64,000 nt of DNA, taken from Arion vulgaris. Taxonomy: Eukaryota; Mollusca; Gastropoda; Stylommatophora; Arionidae. Positions 32,086 to 42,594 of this stretch are shown here, in pieces. The position numbers were made by a program, and so were the translations under genes. The notes below the pieces were generated by a model. The model saw only the letters and a list, made by a program, of their open reading frames with translations. It searched no databases and had not been told where the DNA came from. Each line of letters begins with the position of its first letter. Positions within the stretch are counted from its first letter, which is position 1. The stretch spans positions 42,775,398 to 42,839,397 of the forward strand of contig CM036756.1 of assembly GCA_020796225.1 (NCBI GenBank), written 5' to 3'.

Positions 32086-33976
32086 CATCTGTTTTCTTTA
32101 GAACACTATCATTTGTCATCTGTTTTCTTTAGAACACTATCATTTGTCATCTGTTTTCTTTAGAACACTATCATTTGTCATCTGTTTTCTTTAGAACACT
32201 ATCATTTGTCATCTGTTTTCTTTAGAACACTATCATTTGTCATCTGTTTTCTTTAGAACACTATCATTTGTCATCTGTTTTCTTTAGAACACTATCATTT
32301 GTCATCTGTTTTCTTTAGAACACTATCATTTGTCATCTGTTTTCTTTAGAACACTATCATTTGTCATCTGTTTTCTTTAGAACACTATCATTTGTCATCT
32401 GTTTTCTTTAGAACACTATCATTTGTCATCTGTTTTCTTTAGAACACTATCATTTGTCATCTGTTTTCTTTAGAACACTATCATTTGTCATCTGTTTTCT
32501 TTAGAACACTATCATTTGTCATCTGTTTTCTTTAGAACACTATCATTTGTCATCTGTTTTCTTTAGAACACTATCATTTGTCATCTGTTTTCTTTAGAAC
32601 ACTATCATTTGTCATCTGTTTTCTTTAGAACACTATCATTTGTCATCTGTTTTCTTTAGAACACTATCATTTGTCATCTGTTTTCTTTAGAACACTATCA
32701 TTTGTCATCTGTTTTCTTTAGAACACTATCATTTGTCATCTGTTTTCTTTAGAACACTATCATTTGTCATCTGTTTTAGAACACTATCATTTGTCTGTTT
32801 TTTTAGAACACTATCATTTGTCATCTGTTTTCTTTAGAACACTATCATTTGTCATCTGTTTTCTTTAGAACACTATCATTTGTCATCTGTTTTCTTTAGA
32901 ACACTATCATTTGTCATCTGTTTTCTTTAGAACACTATCATTTGTCATCTGTTTTCTTTAGAACACTATCATTTGTCATCTGTTTTCTTTAGAACACTAT
33001 CATTTGTCATCTGTTTTCTTTAGAACACTATCATTTGTCATCTGTTTTCTTTAGAACACTATCATTTGTCATCTGTTTTCTTTAGAACACTATCATTTGT
33101 CATCTGTTTTCTTTAGAACACTATCATTTGTCATCTGTTTTCTTTAGAACACTATCATTTGTCATCTGTTTTCTTTAGAACACTATCATTTGTCATCTGT
33201 TTTCTTTAGAACACTATCATTTGTCATCTGTTTTCTTTAGAACACTATCATTTGTCATCTGTTTTCTTTAGAACACTATCATTTGTCATCTGTTTTCTTT
33301 AGAACACTATCATTTGTCATCTGTTTTCTTTAGAACACTATCATTTGTCATCTGTTTTCTTTAGAACACTATCATTTGTCATCTGTTTTCTTTAGAACAC
33401 TATCATTTGTCATCTGTTTTCTTTAGAACACTATCATTTGTCATCTGTTTTCTTTAGAACACTATCATTTGTCATCTGTTTTCTTTAGAACACTATCATT
33501 TGTCATCTGTTTTCTTTAGAACACTATCATTTGTCATCTGTTTTCTTTAGAACACTATCATTTGTCATCTGTTTTCTTTAGAACACTATCATTTGTCATC
33601 TGTTTTCTTTAGAACACTATCATTTGTCATCTGTTTTCTTTAGAACACTATCATTTGTCATCTGTTTTCTTTAGAACACTATCATTTGTCATCTGTTTTC
33701 TTTAGAACACTATCATTTGTCATCTGTTTTCTTTAGAACACTATCATTTGTCATCTGTTTTCTTTAGAACACTATCATTTGTCATCTGTTTTCTTTAGAA
33801 CACTATCATTTGTCATCTGTTTTCTTTAGAACACTATCATTTGTCATCTGTTTTCTTTAGAACACTATCATTTGTCATCTGTTTTCTTTAGAACACTATC
33901 ATTTGTCATCTGTTTTCTTTAGAACACTATCATTTGTCATCTGTTTTCTTTAGAACACTATCATTTGTCATCTTTT
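32086..33976. repeat. LZTS: 31-bp minisatellite, about 61 copies
   Basis: Unit TCATCTGTTTTCTTTAGAAC + ACTATCATTTG, almost invariant, with two shortened units at about 32775-32810. In the sense of the gene each unit carries a pyrimidine tract ending in TTTAG, which resembles a 3' splice site. Confidence 0.98.
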
Positions 33977-33978
33977 TT

Positions 33979-34843
33979 GCCTTTTATATTCTCATCATTC
34001 GCCTATAAAACCACATTTCGGTAGCCTTTTATATTCTCATCATTCGCCTATAAAACCACATTTCGGTAGCCTTTTATATTCTCATCATTCGTCTATAAAA
34101 CCACATTTCGGTAGCCTTTTATATTCTCATCATTCGCCTATAAAACCACATTTCGGTAGCCTTTTATATTCTCATCATTCGCCTATAAAACCACATTTCT
34201 GTAGCCTTTTATATTCTCATCATTCGCCTATAAAACCACATTTCGGTAGCCTTTTATATTCTCATCATTCGCCTATAAAACCACATTTCGGTAGCCTTTT
34301 ATATTCTCATCATTCGCCTATAAAACCACATTTCTGTAGCCTTTTATATTCTCATCATTCGCCTATAAAACCACATTTCGGTAGCCTTTTATATTCTCAT
34401 CATTCGCCTATAAAACCACATTTCGGTAGCCTTTTATATTCTCATCATTCGCCTATAAAACCACATTTCGGTAGCCTTTTGTATTCTCATCATTCGCCTA
34501 TAAAACCACATTTCGGTAGCCTTTTATATTCTCATTATTCGCCTATCAAACCACATTTCGGTAGCCTTTTATATTCTCATCATTCGCCTACAAAACCACA
34601 TTTCTGTAGCCTTTTATATTCTCATCATTCGCCTATAAAACCACATTTCGGTAGCCTTTTATATTCTCATCATTCGCCTATAAAACCACATTTCGGTAGC
34701 CTTTTATATTCTCATCATTCGCCTATAAAACCACATTTCTGTAGCCTTTTATATTCTCATCATTCGCCTATAAAACCACATTTCGGTAGCCTTTTATATT
34801 CTCATCATTCGCCTATAAAACCACATTTCGGTAGCCTTTTATA
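33979..34843. repeat. 45-bp minisatellite, about 19 copies
   Basis: Unit GCCTTTTATATTCTCATCAT + TCGCCTATAAAACCACATTT + CGGTA. It abuts the 31-bp array with only a few bases between. A CTGTA variant occurs at 34200, 34335, 34605 and 34740, all spaced by multiples of 135 bp, so the higher-order unit is a trimer. Confidence 0.97.
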
Positions 34844-35055
34844 ATTTACTATTCTTGTTGTTTATTGCCCAAGACACACATCCTTAAATATATATATACA
34901 TACCCCATTGACACAGTTTGGCGCTGGTAACATAGAATAGATGCAAACATAGCGTCTATTAATGTCGTTTTTGTTTCTATAGTAACATTTTTTTATCTAT
35001 AATGTCTGTTACTAACTCCTCTCCTATATTTTTTTAAAAGAAAGGATTTTTAAGT
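34844..35055. other. Unassigned intron sequence
   Basis: No recognised feature. Confidence 0.4.
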
Positions 35056-35192
35056 TGAAGGACTGACTTCATTGCACCGGGTTTTACCCCATATGGCTCG
35101 TCCCTTCTCCACAGAAATGGTACGCCACCTGCCTAGAGTATTGCACAAAGCACAAACTCCTTAGAACCAGCAACAATTCTAGGGGTTATCAG
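35056..35192 (-). mobile_element. SINE S2, 5'-truncated
   Basis: Matches the reversed S2 body (GACTTCATTGCACCGGGTTT, GTACGCCACCTGCC, ATTGCACAAAGCAC) without the tRNA head. Confidence 0.8.
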
Positions 35193-36299
35193 TTATATGT
35201 GGACTATCATCATAGCACTCTAGACATGTCCATAGGTGTGTTGTAGTGGGGTTGGGGGGGTATTTATGATGATTCATGATGGTGGTAAATAAACCCCACT
35301 ACAGTACATCACACAGTCATGGATGGAATAACTATGTTTCGATAGTTGTACTTCATATTTTTATTGATATTATTCCAACAGAAACAAAACATGTCCTTCC
35401 ATGTCAATGGTTTATGTTGTTCTCTCGTATGTTTTCTAACTGTTGCTAACTCGTCACTACACAACACTACGTCGATTGGTTTTTACTACGTCATTGTCTC
35501 GTTTTAGTGTCACCCCCTCTGCTTAGAGAGTGTAAACACTAGGTCTGCTAATAAAATATCTAAATATATATATAAACTACACACTAAAGCTAACTGTCTG
35601 GTTCATCAGCTGCCACCTGGGGAGGGGCTATAACAGGTGCTCCGATTTCCGACTCAGCAAATCCAGCAGCGTCCAGTGACCCAACACGCCAGTTTGATGT
35701 TGATTAATAATCTCTTTGCATATTTAGTTTTGTCGTTCTTTTCGGACTGCACCAATATTGATACCCATCTCTTTCAATCTGGTCAGCGAGTGGGATTCAC
35801 AGCCCTGAAATTCCCCTGTTCGAAAAGGCTCTTTCAATGCGTGAAGAATGTTATTTCGATCCATGGCAGCTCCCTCTGATATTGTAGCCAAGCCAGCCGT
35901 TCCTAGAGGTCACCTCCCCTATATATTATTCTAGAAAACGGGTAGCCGAATGGTTAAACGAGGTGTTTAACCACTTAGTAAGGTCAAAAGTGTGTTCTGT
36001 TGTGAAAAAATAAAACCGATTACTTGCACACGCGTGTCCACAGCTTCGGGCAGCTGCCTTTATTGCTCTTTGCTATACAATCCTCAAGCGTACTATCAGA
36101 AATGTGAATAAATTGCTGTAATGAGTAATGACAGGTTTTTAAAAAATGTCCATATATAGAACCGTCGTCTTGTATCACGTATTGTATCCTTTGTTTGATA
36201 AAGACGCTTTGGTGGAAACATAGCTGTATGTTATTTTTGTGCATTGTAAAACTACATTGCTTCGGGTTGACATATTTCGTCCTTCTCTGATACTTAATT
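35193..36299. other. Unassigned intron sequence with a hairpin
   Basis: Contains a perfect 12-bp inverted repeat, TGTAGTGGGGTT (35242-35253) and AACCCCACTACA (35292-35303), with a TATTTA/TAAATA extension inside. A tRNA-like GGTAGCCGAATGGTTAAACG lies at about 35939. No gene recognised. Confidence 0.5.
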
Positions 36300-36425
36300 A
36301 AGACTTGGTCAATTTGAGAACCGTCGTGTTCCATTCCAAAATCCAACTTCAACTGAAGATTTCAAACATGGGATCCACGCCTTTACAAAATAAGTGCAAT
36401 AACCACTTTGTTAACGTGGCTCTGT
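36300..36425 (-). mobile_element. S5-related tRNA-head fragment
   Basis: Reversed GAGCCACGTTAACAAAGTGG-like head similar to the S5 head at 58620-58672. Strongly diverged. Confidence 0.45.
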
Positions 36426-36439
36426 TGTGGAACGTCTGA

Positions 36440-36600
36440 CCGAATAGATTAGATCGCAGCTTCTATTCGGGATACCTGGGTTCAAACCACCGTAAGGCCA
36501 GTGAGTTTTTTCTGTGTCGGGCATAACGAAAAATCCTAGCCTGAACAGTTTCACAGTGACTGCACTAGCCATGCGTTCATTAAATTCCGACGGCACATAT
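36440..36600 (+). mobile_element. SINE S6, tRNA-derived
   Basis: Head GATTAGATCGCAGCTTCTAT with B-box GGGTTCAAACCACC, then GGCCAGTGAGTTTTTTCTGT and GACTGCACTAGCC. A sister copy is at 50752-50925. Confidence 0.75.
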
Positions 36601-37269
36601 CCCCCGGTCCTTCCCTGTCCTGTATCGCCTAAAAGCGGTATTACTCACAGATAACGTCCGTTTTCATCTCGGCTCACGAAATCCGATGTTATAGACAAAA
36701 AGATTTTTCTTTAATCACAGCTTTTAGGTATAATATTTTTTGTTTTTAAAATGTGTGCTCAAATTGCTAAAATCACAAAGAGTGATGTACCCGTGGTTGT
36801 ACCAAATCAAACAAACGAAGATCTCCCACCTTAAGTGTAATTCTAAACATCAGTGGAATGTCTGTAATCATCTCTGGCGTTCACAATTCACATAATACCA
36901 GCTAAATGTTGTTGTTGTCTGCCTGAACAATTAACTCCCCTGAGTTCCACATTCTTTGCTGATTAGAACAGAAGTATAAGTAATGAGATGCATAGATAAT
37001 TAGTAAACATCTCATCAAGTGACATCATTTATTCACAGTTAAAAGCGACGTGCTAGGCAATTCGATCAAATTTAAACTGTGTTGTATCGTAGGCGGTTAT
37101 TCTTGAATGGAGAAATAGTTAAAGGTGATTGCCCTGGTAATAGTCACTCAGTGTGTATGTTGAGTTTTTAATAGCACATTCGGAAGAATAAAAGACTGAT
37201 CTTCCTTCCTCATTTCAAGGTTTTCCCGCATAGTATGACTACTTTTTAAGGCCCTTGTGCTAATCCTAT
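36601..37269. other. Unassigned intron sequence
   Basis: About 670 bp without a recognised repeat or exon. Confidence 0.45.
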
Positions 37270-37385
37270 TAATTTAAATGAAAATCGTGGCATATCCGTT
37301 ATAGAACTTTGCTATCAACCACAGTAAACTATAATAGTCGTCGATTTTTCTAGGCACCACTTATACATTCAGTAGTTTGCCATTG
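37270..37385 (-). mobile_element. SINE S7, 3' portion
   Basis: ATGAAAATCGTGGCATATCC, TATCAACCACAGTAAAC and CGTCGATTTTTCTAGGCAC match reversed S7. Confidence 0.7.
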
Positions 37386-37600
37386 CTTGACCTCCACGGG
37401 GTGGCCCTAGTAACAGACTAGTGTCCGGCTAAGTGGGTAAGGATCGAAGAAGAGCTACTCTGTTACAAGTAGAAGAATAGGTGCATACATTGACTAATAT
37501 GAGATATGATCGCAATATAGATGATGAGCATCTGAGTGAATGCGCGTATACGTCTCGTTTGTCCGATAAAGAGTAAAAAACGACAGACAATACAAATCTG
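37386..37600. repeat. Dispersed repeat R1, second copy
   Basis: Related to 19905-20200 by GGCTAAGTGGGTAAGGATCG and the preceding CCTCC..GTGG block. Confidence 0.55.
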
Positions 37601-37601
37601 A

Positions 37602-37830
37602 CGCCGGTGTGGTTACAGGGGCCCGAATTCGGGGTAAAGAATAGAACCACTATTACCTAACACATTAAGCGGATACAGCGAAAGCAGAGGTTTGGTGTGG
37701 GATTAGCTTCCCCGCCCTTTAAAAATTATCAGCTATAAAAACCACAACCAAGCGCATGGGAGCTTTGCAAGGCCTTGGTTGAGAACCTATACCTCCTTGG
37801 AGGCGAAGGGTAATGTAGAAGAAGAAGAAA
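37602..37830 (+). mobile_element. SINE S1c subfamily
   Basis: Starts GCCGGTGTGGTTACAGGGGC like S1b but has a different 3' end: GCAAGGCCTTGGTTGAGAAC and GAGGCGAAGGGTAATG + (GAA)n. That end resembles the 3' end of the LINE at 38400-38625. Confidence 0.7.
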
Positions 37831-37837
37831 AATCCAC

Positions 37838-37935
37838 GTTCAACAAATTTACTTCCAAACTGCCGACCGCGGAGTTTGAACCAGGTAGACTTGGGTTGTG
37901 ATCGAGCTCACTATCGCTTAAGCTACAGATGTCAT
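37838..37935 (-). mobile_element. SINE S7 head fragment
   Basis: Reversed B-box TTTGAACC and CTTGGGTTGTGATCGAGCTC, then CGCTTAAGCTACAG, matching the S7 tRNA head. Confidence 0.7.
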
Positions 37936-38125
37936 ATTGTTAGTTATTGCTTACTAAACTGATGTCATTGCACGCCGGGCAGACCCATAGGTGCTCAGTC
38001 TCCCCAACAGATATCGAAGAGTATGCATACTGATGGTTCCGTGGCTCGCTGATTAAACACACTCCTAACTCTGCCCCTAAGGCATCCAGTTCTACTTGAA
38101 CACCGGGTAACTCCAAGCATGCCCA
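37936..38125 (-). mobile_element. LINE RNase H-type C-terminal tail
   Basis: Near-identical to 25400-25590. The minus strand reads ISVGETEHLWVCPACNDISL. Confidence 0.75.
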
Positions 38126-38299
38126 GGACAGTATATCCACTTAAAATGTCATATTAATATATATCTAATTATACATTGTTATGACATTATCGTTTCCCTC
38201 TAAATATTTTCAAACTGTGGCGATGCTATTATAGCAAATATTTTGTTCTGATCTGCTTGGTGGCCTTCAGTTTCCAATAATTGTTAGGTTTGAGCTCGA

Positions 38300-38402
38300 G
38301 GTATCTCTCGGATCCGTGCACACTCTCGTGTTCTATGTGTGTATTTGCCCTTCATATCCGTGCACACTCTCGTGTTCTATGTGTGTACTTGCCCTTCATA
38401 TA
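38300..38402. repeat. 46-bp tandem duplication
   Basis: Two copies of TCCGTGCACACTCTCGTGTT + CTATGTGTGTA + TTGCCCTTCATA. The preceding 170 bp (from 38126) are unassigned. Confidence 0.85.
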
Positions 38403-38625
38403 TCTATATTCTTCTTCTTCACCCTTCGCCCCTAGGGAAGCATAGTCCGCAACCAAGGCCTTCCAAGCCTGCCTATCCAAGGCCATCTTTTCCAGATCTC
38501 GCCACTCTCTCCCGTTTTTTTTCGTTCCATCTCTAACTCCCGTCTCCAGGTGTTTCTGGGTCTTCCCTTACTTCTATTGCTCTGGGGTTCCATCGAGAGC
38601 CTGTCTCGCGATCTATATATCTATA
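38400..38625 (-). mobile_element. LINE C-terminal tail
   Basis: The minus strand reads RLSMEPQSNRSKGRPRNTWR, then after a frameshift DLEKMALDRQAWKALVADYA and SLGAKGEE with a (GAA)n end. The 3' end resembles the S1c tail, the pattern expected if S1c uses this LINE for mobilisation. Confidence 0.8.
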
Positions 38626-38949
38626 TGTATCAGATATCTATATGTATATATATTATGTGCGTGTCTGCAAGCTATTCCTAGCATTGCAAACTTAGCCGCT
38701 TTTTTACCAGATTTTTCTGTCTGGCATACGGAACAACGTTCAGATAGCCAAAAATCTAGCAATTTATATTTTAAATAATTCAGCCGATTTCTTTTCATCT
38801 GCGTCACACATAAGATTTTAGAAATTTTATTACTCATAATAAAAAGAAGGAAAAAAACTGATTACAACGTGTGTTCAACTGGTCCTGTCTGGTCACACAA
38901 GTCAGTTCGCCTCTGTTTCAATCAGTATCTTTCTTCATGCATCCATTCT
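38626..38949. other. Unassigned intron sequence
   Basis: No recognised feature apart from short TATATC repeats at about 38610-38655. Confidence 0.45.
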
Positions 38950-38958
38950 TCTGTTAGT

Positions 38959-39208
38959 CTCGCCCATGTGGTGCCGGGGCCCGCAAGGGAGCAAAGAATA
39001 GTACCACTGCTACCTACAAGGCATGTCGTAATAGGCGACTGACGTATGACCTAGGGAAGCTACTCTAGTAAATAAAAACATCGCAGAAATCGGATGTGCT
39101 GGCCTACTTGTAGGCGCATAACTGGCACAACGTGCAATAGCCCGTATGGTAAAGATCACATACAAATACAAGTGGTTGATATGGAGCTTTCGAAGAAGAA
39201 GAAGAAGA
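38959..39208 (+). mobile_element. SINE S1, full length
   Basis: Target duplication TCTGTTAGT at 38950-38958 and 39209-39217; tail (GAA)5. Confidence 0.92.
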
Positions 39209-39323
39209 TCTGTTAGTTATTTTCTTGTCGTGTTTGGTATAGTATTTGACAGCCTCTTGTGTACATTAGACTCGAGACTGTGCAAGATACAAAACAATGG
39301 TAATGTTACTAACCAGTGCTCAG

Positions 39324-39529
39324 TGCCCGCCTGTCCACCGTGTTCGTAGCGCGTTGGACGACGGGTAACAAGCTCCCTGTGAGCGCAGGTTCAGTTCCGT
39401 GGGTTGGCAGAAAAGCCACAGGTTCTCCAGATTTACCGTGTTCGTGGGACCGAACCGCAGGGTTGCGATGTCCATGGCACCGAGCCGAAGAGCTGAAAGC
39501 TCAAGTGCTTCTGGATCGAAAAAACCAAA
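39324..39529 (+). mobile_element. SINE S4, full length
   Basis: Head GCCCGCCTGTCCACCGTGTT, B-box GGTTCAGTTCC, tail CTTCTGGATCG + A-rich. Perfect 13-bp target duplication AACCAGTGCTCAG at 39311-39323 and 39530-39542. Confidence 0.93.
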
Positions 39530-39599
39530 AACCAGTGCTCAGCGCATCCTAAAGGCACATCTTATTTAAGAAATTTAGATGTAGTTTCCTTCTTGACTA

Positions 39600-39843
39600 G
39601 AGCTGCGGTAGCGTAGTTGTTAGTGAACTCGCTTCTCAAGGCTGGTGGTCTGGGTTCAACTCCAGACCACGACGGCTCTCGGGTCGACCCAGCCTCAACT
39701 GGGTACCAGACATGCTCTGGGAAAGTAAAGGCAGCCGGCGTGATGCTGACCACATGACCCATCGTGTGCCGACGGTCAATGAAAAATACAGGCCTAACAC
39801 TGTATTGCCCTATATACCACTAGGTATGAAAGGGTTCCCTTAC
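39600..39843 (+). mobile_element. SINE S5, full length, tRNA-derived
   Basis: Head AGCTGCGGTAGCGTAGTTGT with B-box GGGTTCAACTCC. Body contains GACCACATGACCCATCGTGT and ends TATGAAAGGGTTCCCTTAC. Perfect 15-bp target duplication TTTCCTTCTTGACTA at 39585-39599 and 39844-39858. Confidence 0.95.
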
Positions 39844-40007
39844 TTTCCTTCTTGACTAACTGCACAATCTTTATTCGGTAGTTCGATCGAGAAATTATCA
39901 ATTACATAAAACAAAAATGCATAAAGATGCTGGCTTAGAAGAAGTTGTCACAATATTACTGATGGCATAACGCCAGAAAATGAAAGCATTGGATGAAGTG
40001 AAACAGA

Positions 40008-40200
40008 TTAGCGTAATGCGTAAGCGTTCGTCTATCGACTCAGACTCAAGAGGGTTGTGAGTTCAATCCCACACTCGACGTTCCACACATGAGGAAAGGA
40101 ATTGACACTCCTACCTCATACACACTCATCATCAAGATGCGTATCCTTATAGGACGATACTCTCTTTGCAGCGCATCTGAAATTCACTCTGTCTCTAACC
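40008..40200 (+). mobile_element. SINE S8, tRNA-derived
   Basis: Head GCGTAATGCGTAAGCGTTCG with B-box GAGTTCAATCCC, then a body to GCGCATCTGAAATTCACTCT. Confidence 0.75.
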
Positions 40201-40520
40201 AGTTCACCCACTTTGTCGATGGTCATATTCATGGTTTCTTTAATATCTTGTAGCCACTTCTTCTTGGTCTGCCTCTGCATCCTATGACCCTGCCCTCTAA
40301 TATTGTTCTCTCCAAGCCATCATGACGCTTGATGTGACCAAGGTATCTAATTTTTCTGTATAGTATATTGTTTATCAGCCAATTGTCTGTAACATTCAGT
40401 TCTTTCAGGACATCAGTGTTCTTCCTTTTTCTGTCCATAGTATTCGTAAAATCTTTCTGTATCATTTCGTTTCGAAGGACTGGATTTTCGTTCTTGTTGT
40501 TTGTGTAATGGTCCATGATT
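40195..40520 (-). mobile_element. LINE C-terminal tail
   Basis: Minus strand: RKNTDVLKELNVTDNWLINN, RKIRYLGHIKRHDGLERTIL, then EGRVIGCRGRPRRS. This is a canonical LINE tail. Confidence 0.87.
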
Positions 40521-40690
40521 CACAACCGTAAGTACACTACGGCCTAGAAATATGAAGAGACAGGCACTTTTTACAGCCGCTATGCCTCCTTCTATGGTAG
40601 TCTTATCCAACCCTGCGTGTCTTTTTATATGTCCAAAATAATTCAATTTTCTCATTCTTATTTCTAGCATCAGCCAGTTGTTTTTCCCAC
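40508..40690 (-). mobile_element. Second LINE C-terminal tail
   Basis: Minus strand: MRKLNYFGHIKRHAGLDKTT + IEGGIAAVK. A second tail of the same family lies immediately upstream, in sense, of the first. Confidence 0.8.
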
Positions 40691-41004
40691 CAAACTAATA
40701 TAAAATACCTCCAAATTATGTACAATTAGCATGTAAGATATGTCAATACAAATTAATTTGAAAAATGAGTATTTATTCATTATTACGTTTTCCCGTTTAT
40801 GACGTTTAAATTTCCCTGTCCCCTGATACATGTACTAACGATATTCCACTTGATATGTGTGTGTGTGTGTGTGCATTTGTGTGTGTGTGTGCTTGTTTTA
40901 GTGTGCGTGCGTGTATTCCAAAATAAATGTTAAAGAAGAATCCTGCCTATTTTTGGAGGCTAAATACGATAGCAAATGAACGCATTTTTAAAACGAACAA
41001 ACTG
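40691..41004. other. Unassigned sequence with TG microsatellite
   Basis: TG runs lie at 40856-40892. Otherwise unrecognised. Confidence 0.6.
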
Positions 41005-41283
41005 TGCATCATTAGAGACCATCATTAAAAGATGAAGATTGAGATGGATTTGGCATGTCTGTCGTATGCCAGTAGTGACTTTAGGACAGTTCCCCGATTG
41101 ATGGCTGATGGGAGGGGAGGGAGGCATGGACGTTCAAATGAAACAGTAAGAAGAAGTGTGGGAAGTGAGTTGAAAGATTGCGTCCTGACATGGGAAGTTA
41201 TTAGTAGAAAGACGGCAGAACGAGTACAATGGCAATCTCTTGTGTGTGTCTTATATGTCAAACGGGACGAGAAGAGCAGATAG
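41005..41283 (+). mobile_element. LINE C-terminal tail
   Basis: [20 protein letters not shown], then [18 protein letters not shown] + [17 protein letters not shown]. It is the undisturbed relative of the tail at 27840-28590 that carries a 25-bp array. It runs directly into a GGAT microsatellite. Confidence 0.82.
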
Positions 41284-41520
41284 ATGGATAGATGGATGGA
41301 TGGATGGATGGATGGGTGGGTGGGTGGATGGATGGATGGATGGGTGGATGGATGGATGGATGGATGGATGGATGGATGGATGGATGGATGGATGGATGGA
41401 TGGATAGATAGATGGATGGATAGATGGATAGATGGATGGATGGATGGATGGATGGGTGGATGGATAGATGGATGGATTGGATTAGATTGGATTGGATTGA
41501 TTAGATTGGATTGGATGGAG
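41284..41520. repeat. (GGAT)n microsatellite
   Basis: About 235 bp of GATGGATGGATGG with GATA and GGGTG interruptions, starting at the 3' end of a LINE tail. Confidence 0.98.
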
Positions 41521-41973
41521 GGAGAGATAGAGTGATATTTGAACGTGTGTGTGCGCTTATGCCCGTGCGTGTGTGTAGTATGACGAACGAGAAAAAGAGA
41601 CGACTATATTTCTATAATCTTTTAAAACTACTTTTCTATTCCTTGTGTTTTATTTTGAAAGCAAATATTTGTGATACTGCACACTTAAAATATAATGTAG
41701 CCTCGGTTTTAGTTAGCAACGACATCTGATGTTTTCCTAAACCGATTTACCTTTCATCGACGTTTTTATTTGAAGAACCGATGATATTTGCAGGAACTGA
41801 CGACTATCCGATACACCTGGGAACTATGTCTTCTTTTATATTTCAATTTCTTTAAGACGTTACACAATTTGTGAAACGAATTAGCATCGACTGTTGGGAG
41901 CCTTCTGTATTCAAGCGGAACGTATTTTTTTAACAGAACTCAGTTTTTACTGTAATATATGTTATGTTTGTAA
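41521..41973. other. Unassigned intron sequence
   Basis: No recognised repeat or exon. Confidence 0.45.
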
Positions 41974-42070
41974 CATATAACTGATAACTAATGCTGGATT
42001 TGTTGAGGCGGGAATCAGAGCATCGATGGCCATGTCCGGATTGATATGACGGTAGTCCTCAAATAACTGA
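41974..42070. repeat. 97-bp direct repeat with LINE RNase H tail, left copy
   Basis: About 91% identical to 42255-42351. Both copies encode a short tail LDLLRRESEHRWPCPD-like and flank a reversed S4. Confidence 0.88.
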
Positions 42071-42254
42071 TGCACTTGAGCTGAAAGCTCTTCGGCTCGG
42101 TGTCATGGACATCGTAACCCTTCGGCTCGGTGCTACGAACACCGTAAATCTGGGGAACCTGTAGCTTTTCTGCCAGTCCGCGGAGTTGAACCCACACTTA
42201 CAGAGGACTTGTCACCCGTAGTCCAACGCGCTACGAACACGCTGGGCAGGCGGG
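42071..42254 (-). mobile_element. SINE S4, lacking its 3' tail
   Basis: The reversed S4 body and tRNA head are present (GAGCTGAAAGCTC to AACACGCTGGGCAGGCGGG). The usual CTTCTGGATCG + A tail is missing. Confidence 0.85.
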
Positions 42255-42351
42255 CATATAACTGATAACTGATGCTGGATTTGTTGAGGCGGGAATTAGA
42301 GCACATATGGACATGTCCAGATTGATATGATGGTAGTCCTCATATAACTGA
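42255..42351. repeat. 97-bp direct repeat, right copy
   Basis: Partner of 41974-42070. The motif ATAACTGATAACTG also recurs just after it, so an 86-bp tandem unit plus an 11-bp target duplication is an equally good description. Confidence 0.88.
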
Positions 42352-42431
42352 TAACTGAGGTGTTATTTCTTTATTTGTAAATACTATATGCGGTGCTCGA
42401 GGGCAATAACATAAGCAAAATGTGATTGTTA

Positions 42432-42575
42432 TAACTGGGATTCTCTGAAAGGAGTTAATTCTTATTTTTCGTGTTTGTTGGCCTACACGCTGTGATATAA
42501 CCAATAAAAGGTTCGTCTTAGGTTGAAAAAGCCGTGCCTCGGCTTAAAGAGGCTTTAATCCTCTATGTAACAGAC
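42432..42575. repeat. Dispersed repeat R2, uninterrupted copy
   Basis: GAAAGGAGTTAATTCTTATT through GTTGGCCTACACGCTGTGAT to GAGGCTTTAATCC. It is the empty-site equivalent of 2640-2975. Confidence 0.65.
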
Positions 42576-42594
42576 AATAACATAAGCAAATATA

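Noticed and set aside
41284..41535. Open frame rich in M-D-G-W repeats
   Set aside because: It is a (GGAT)n microsatellite.
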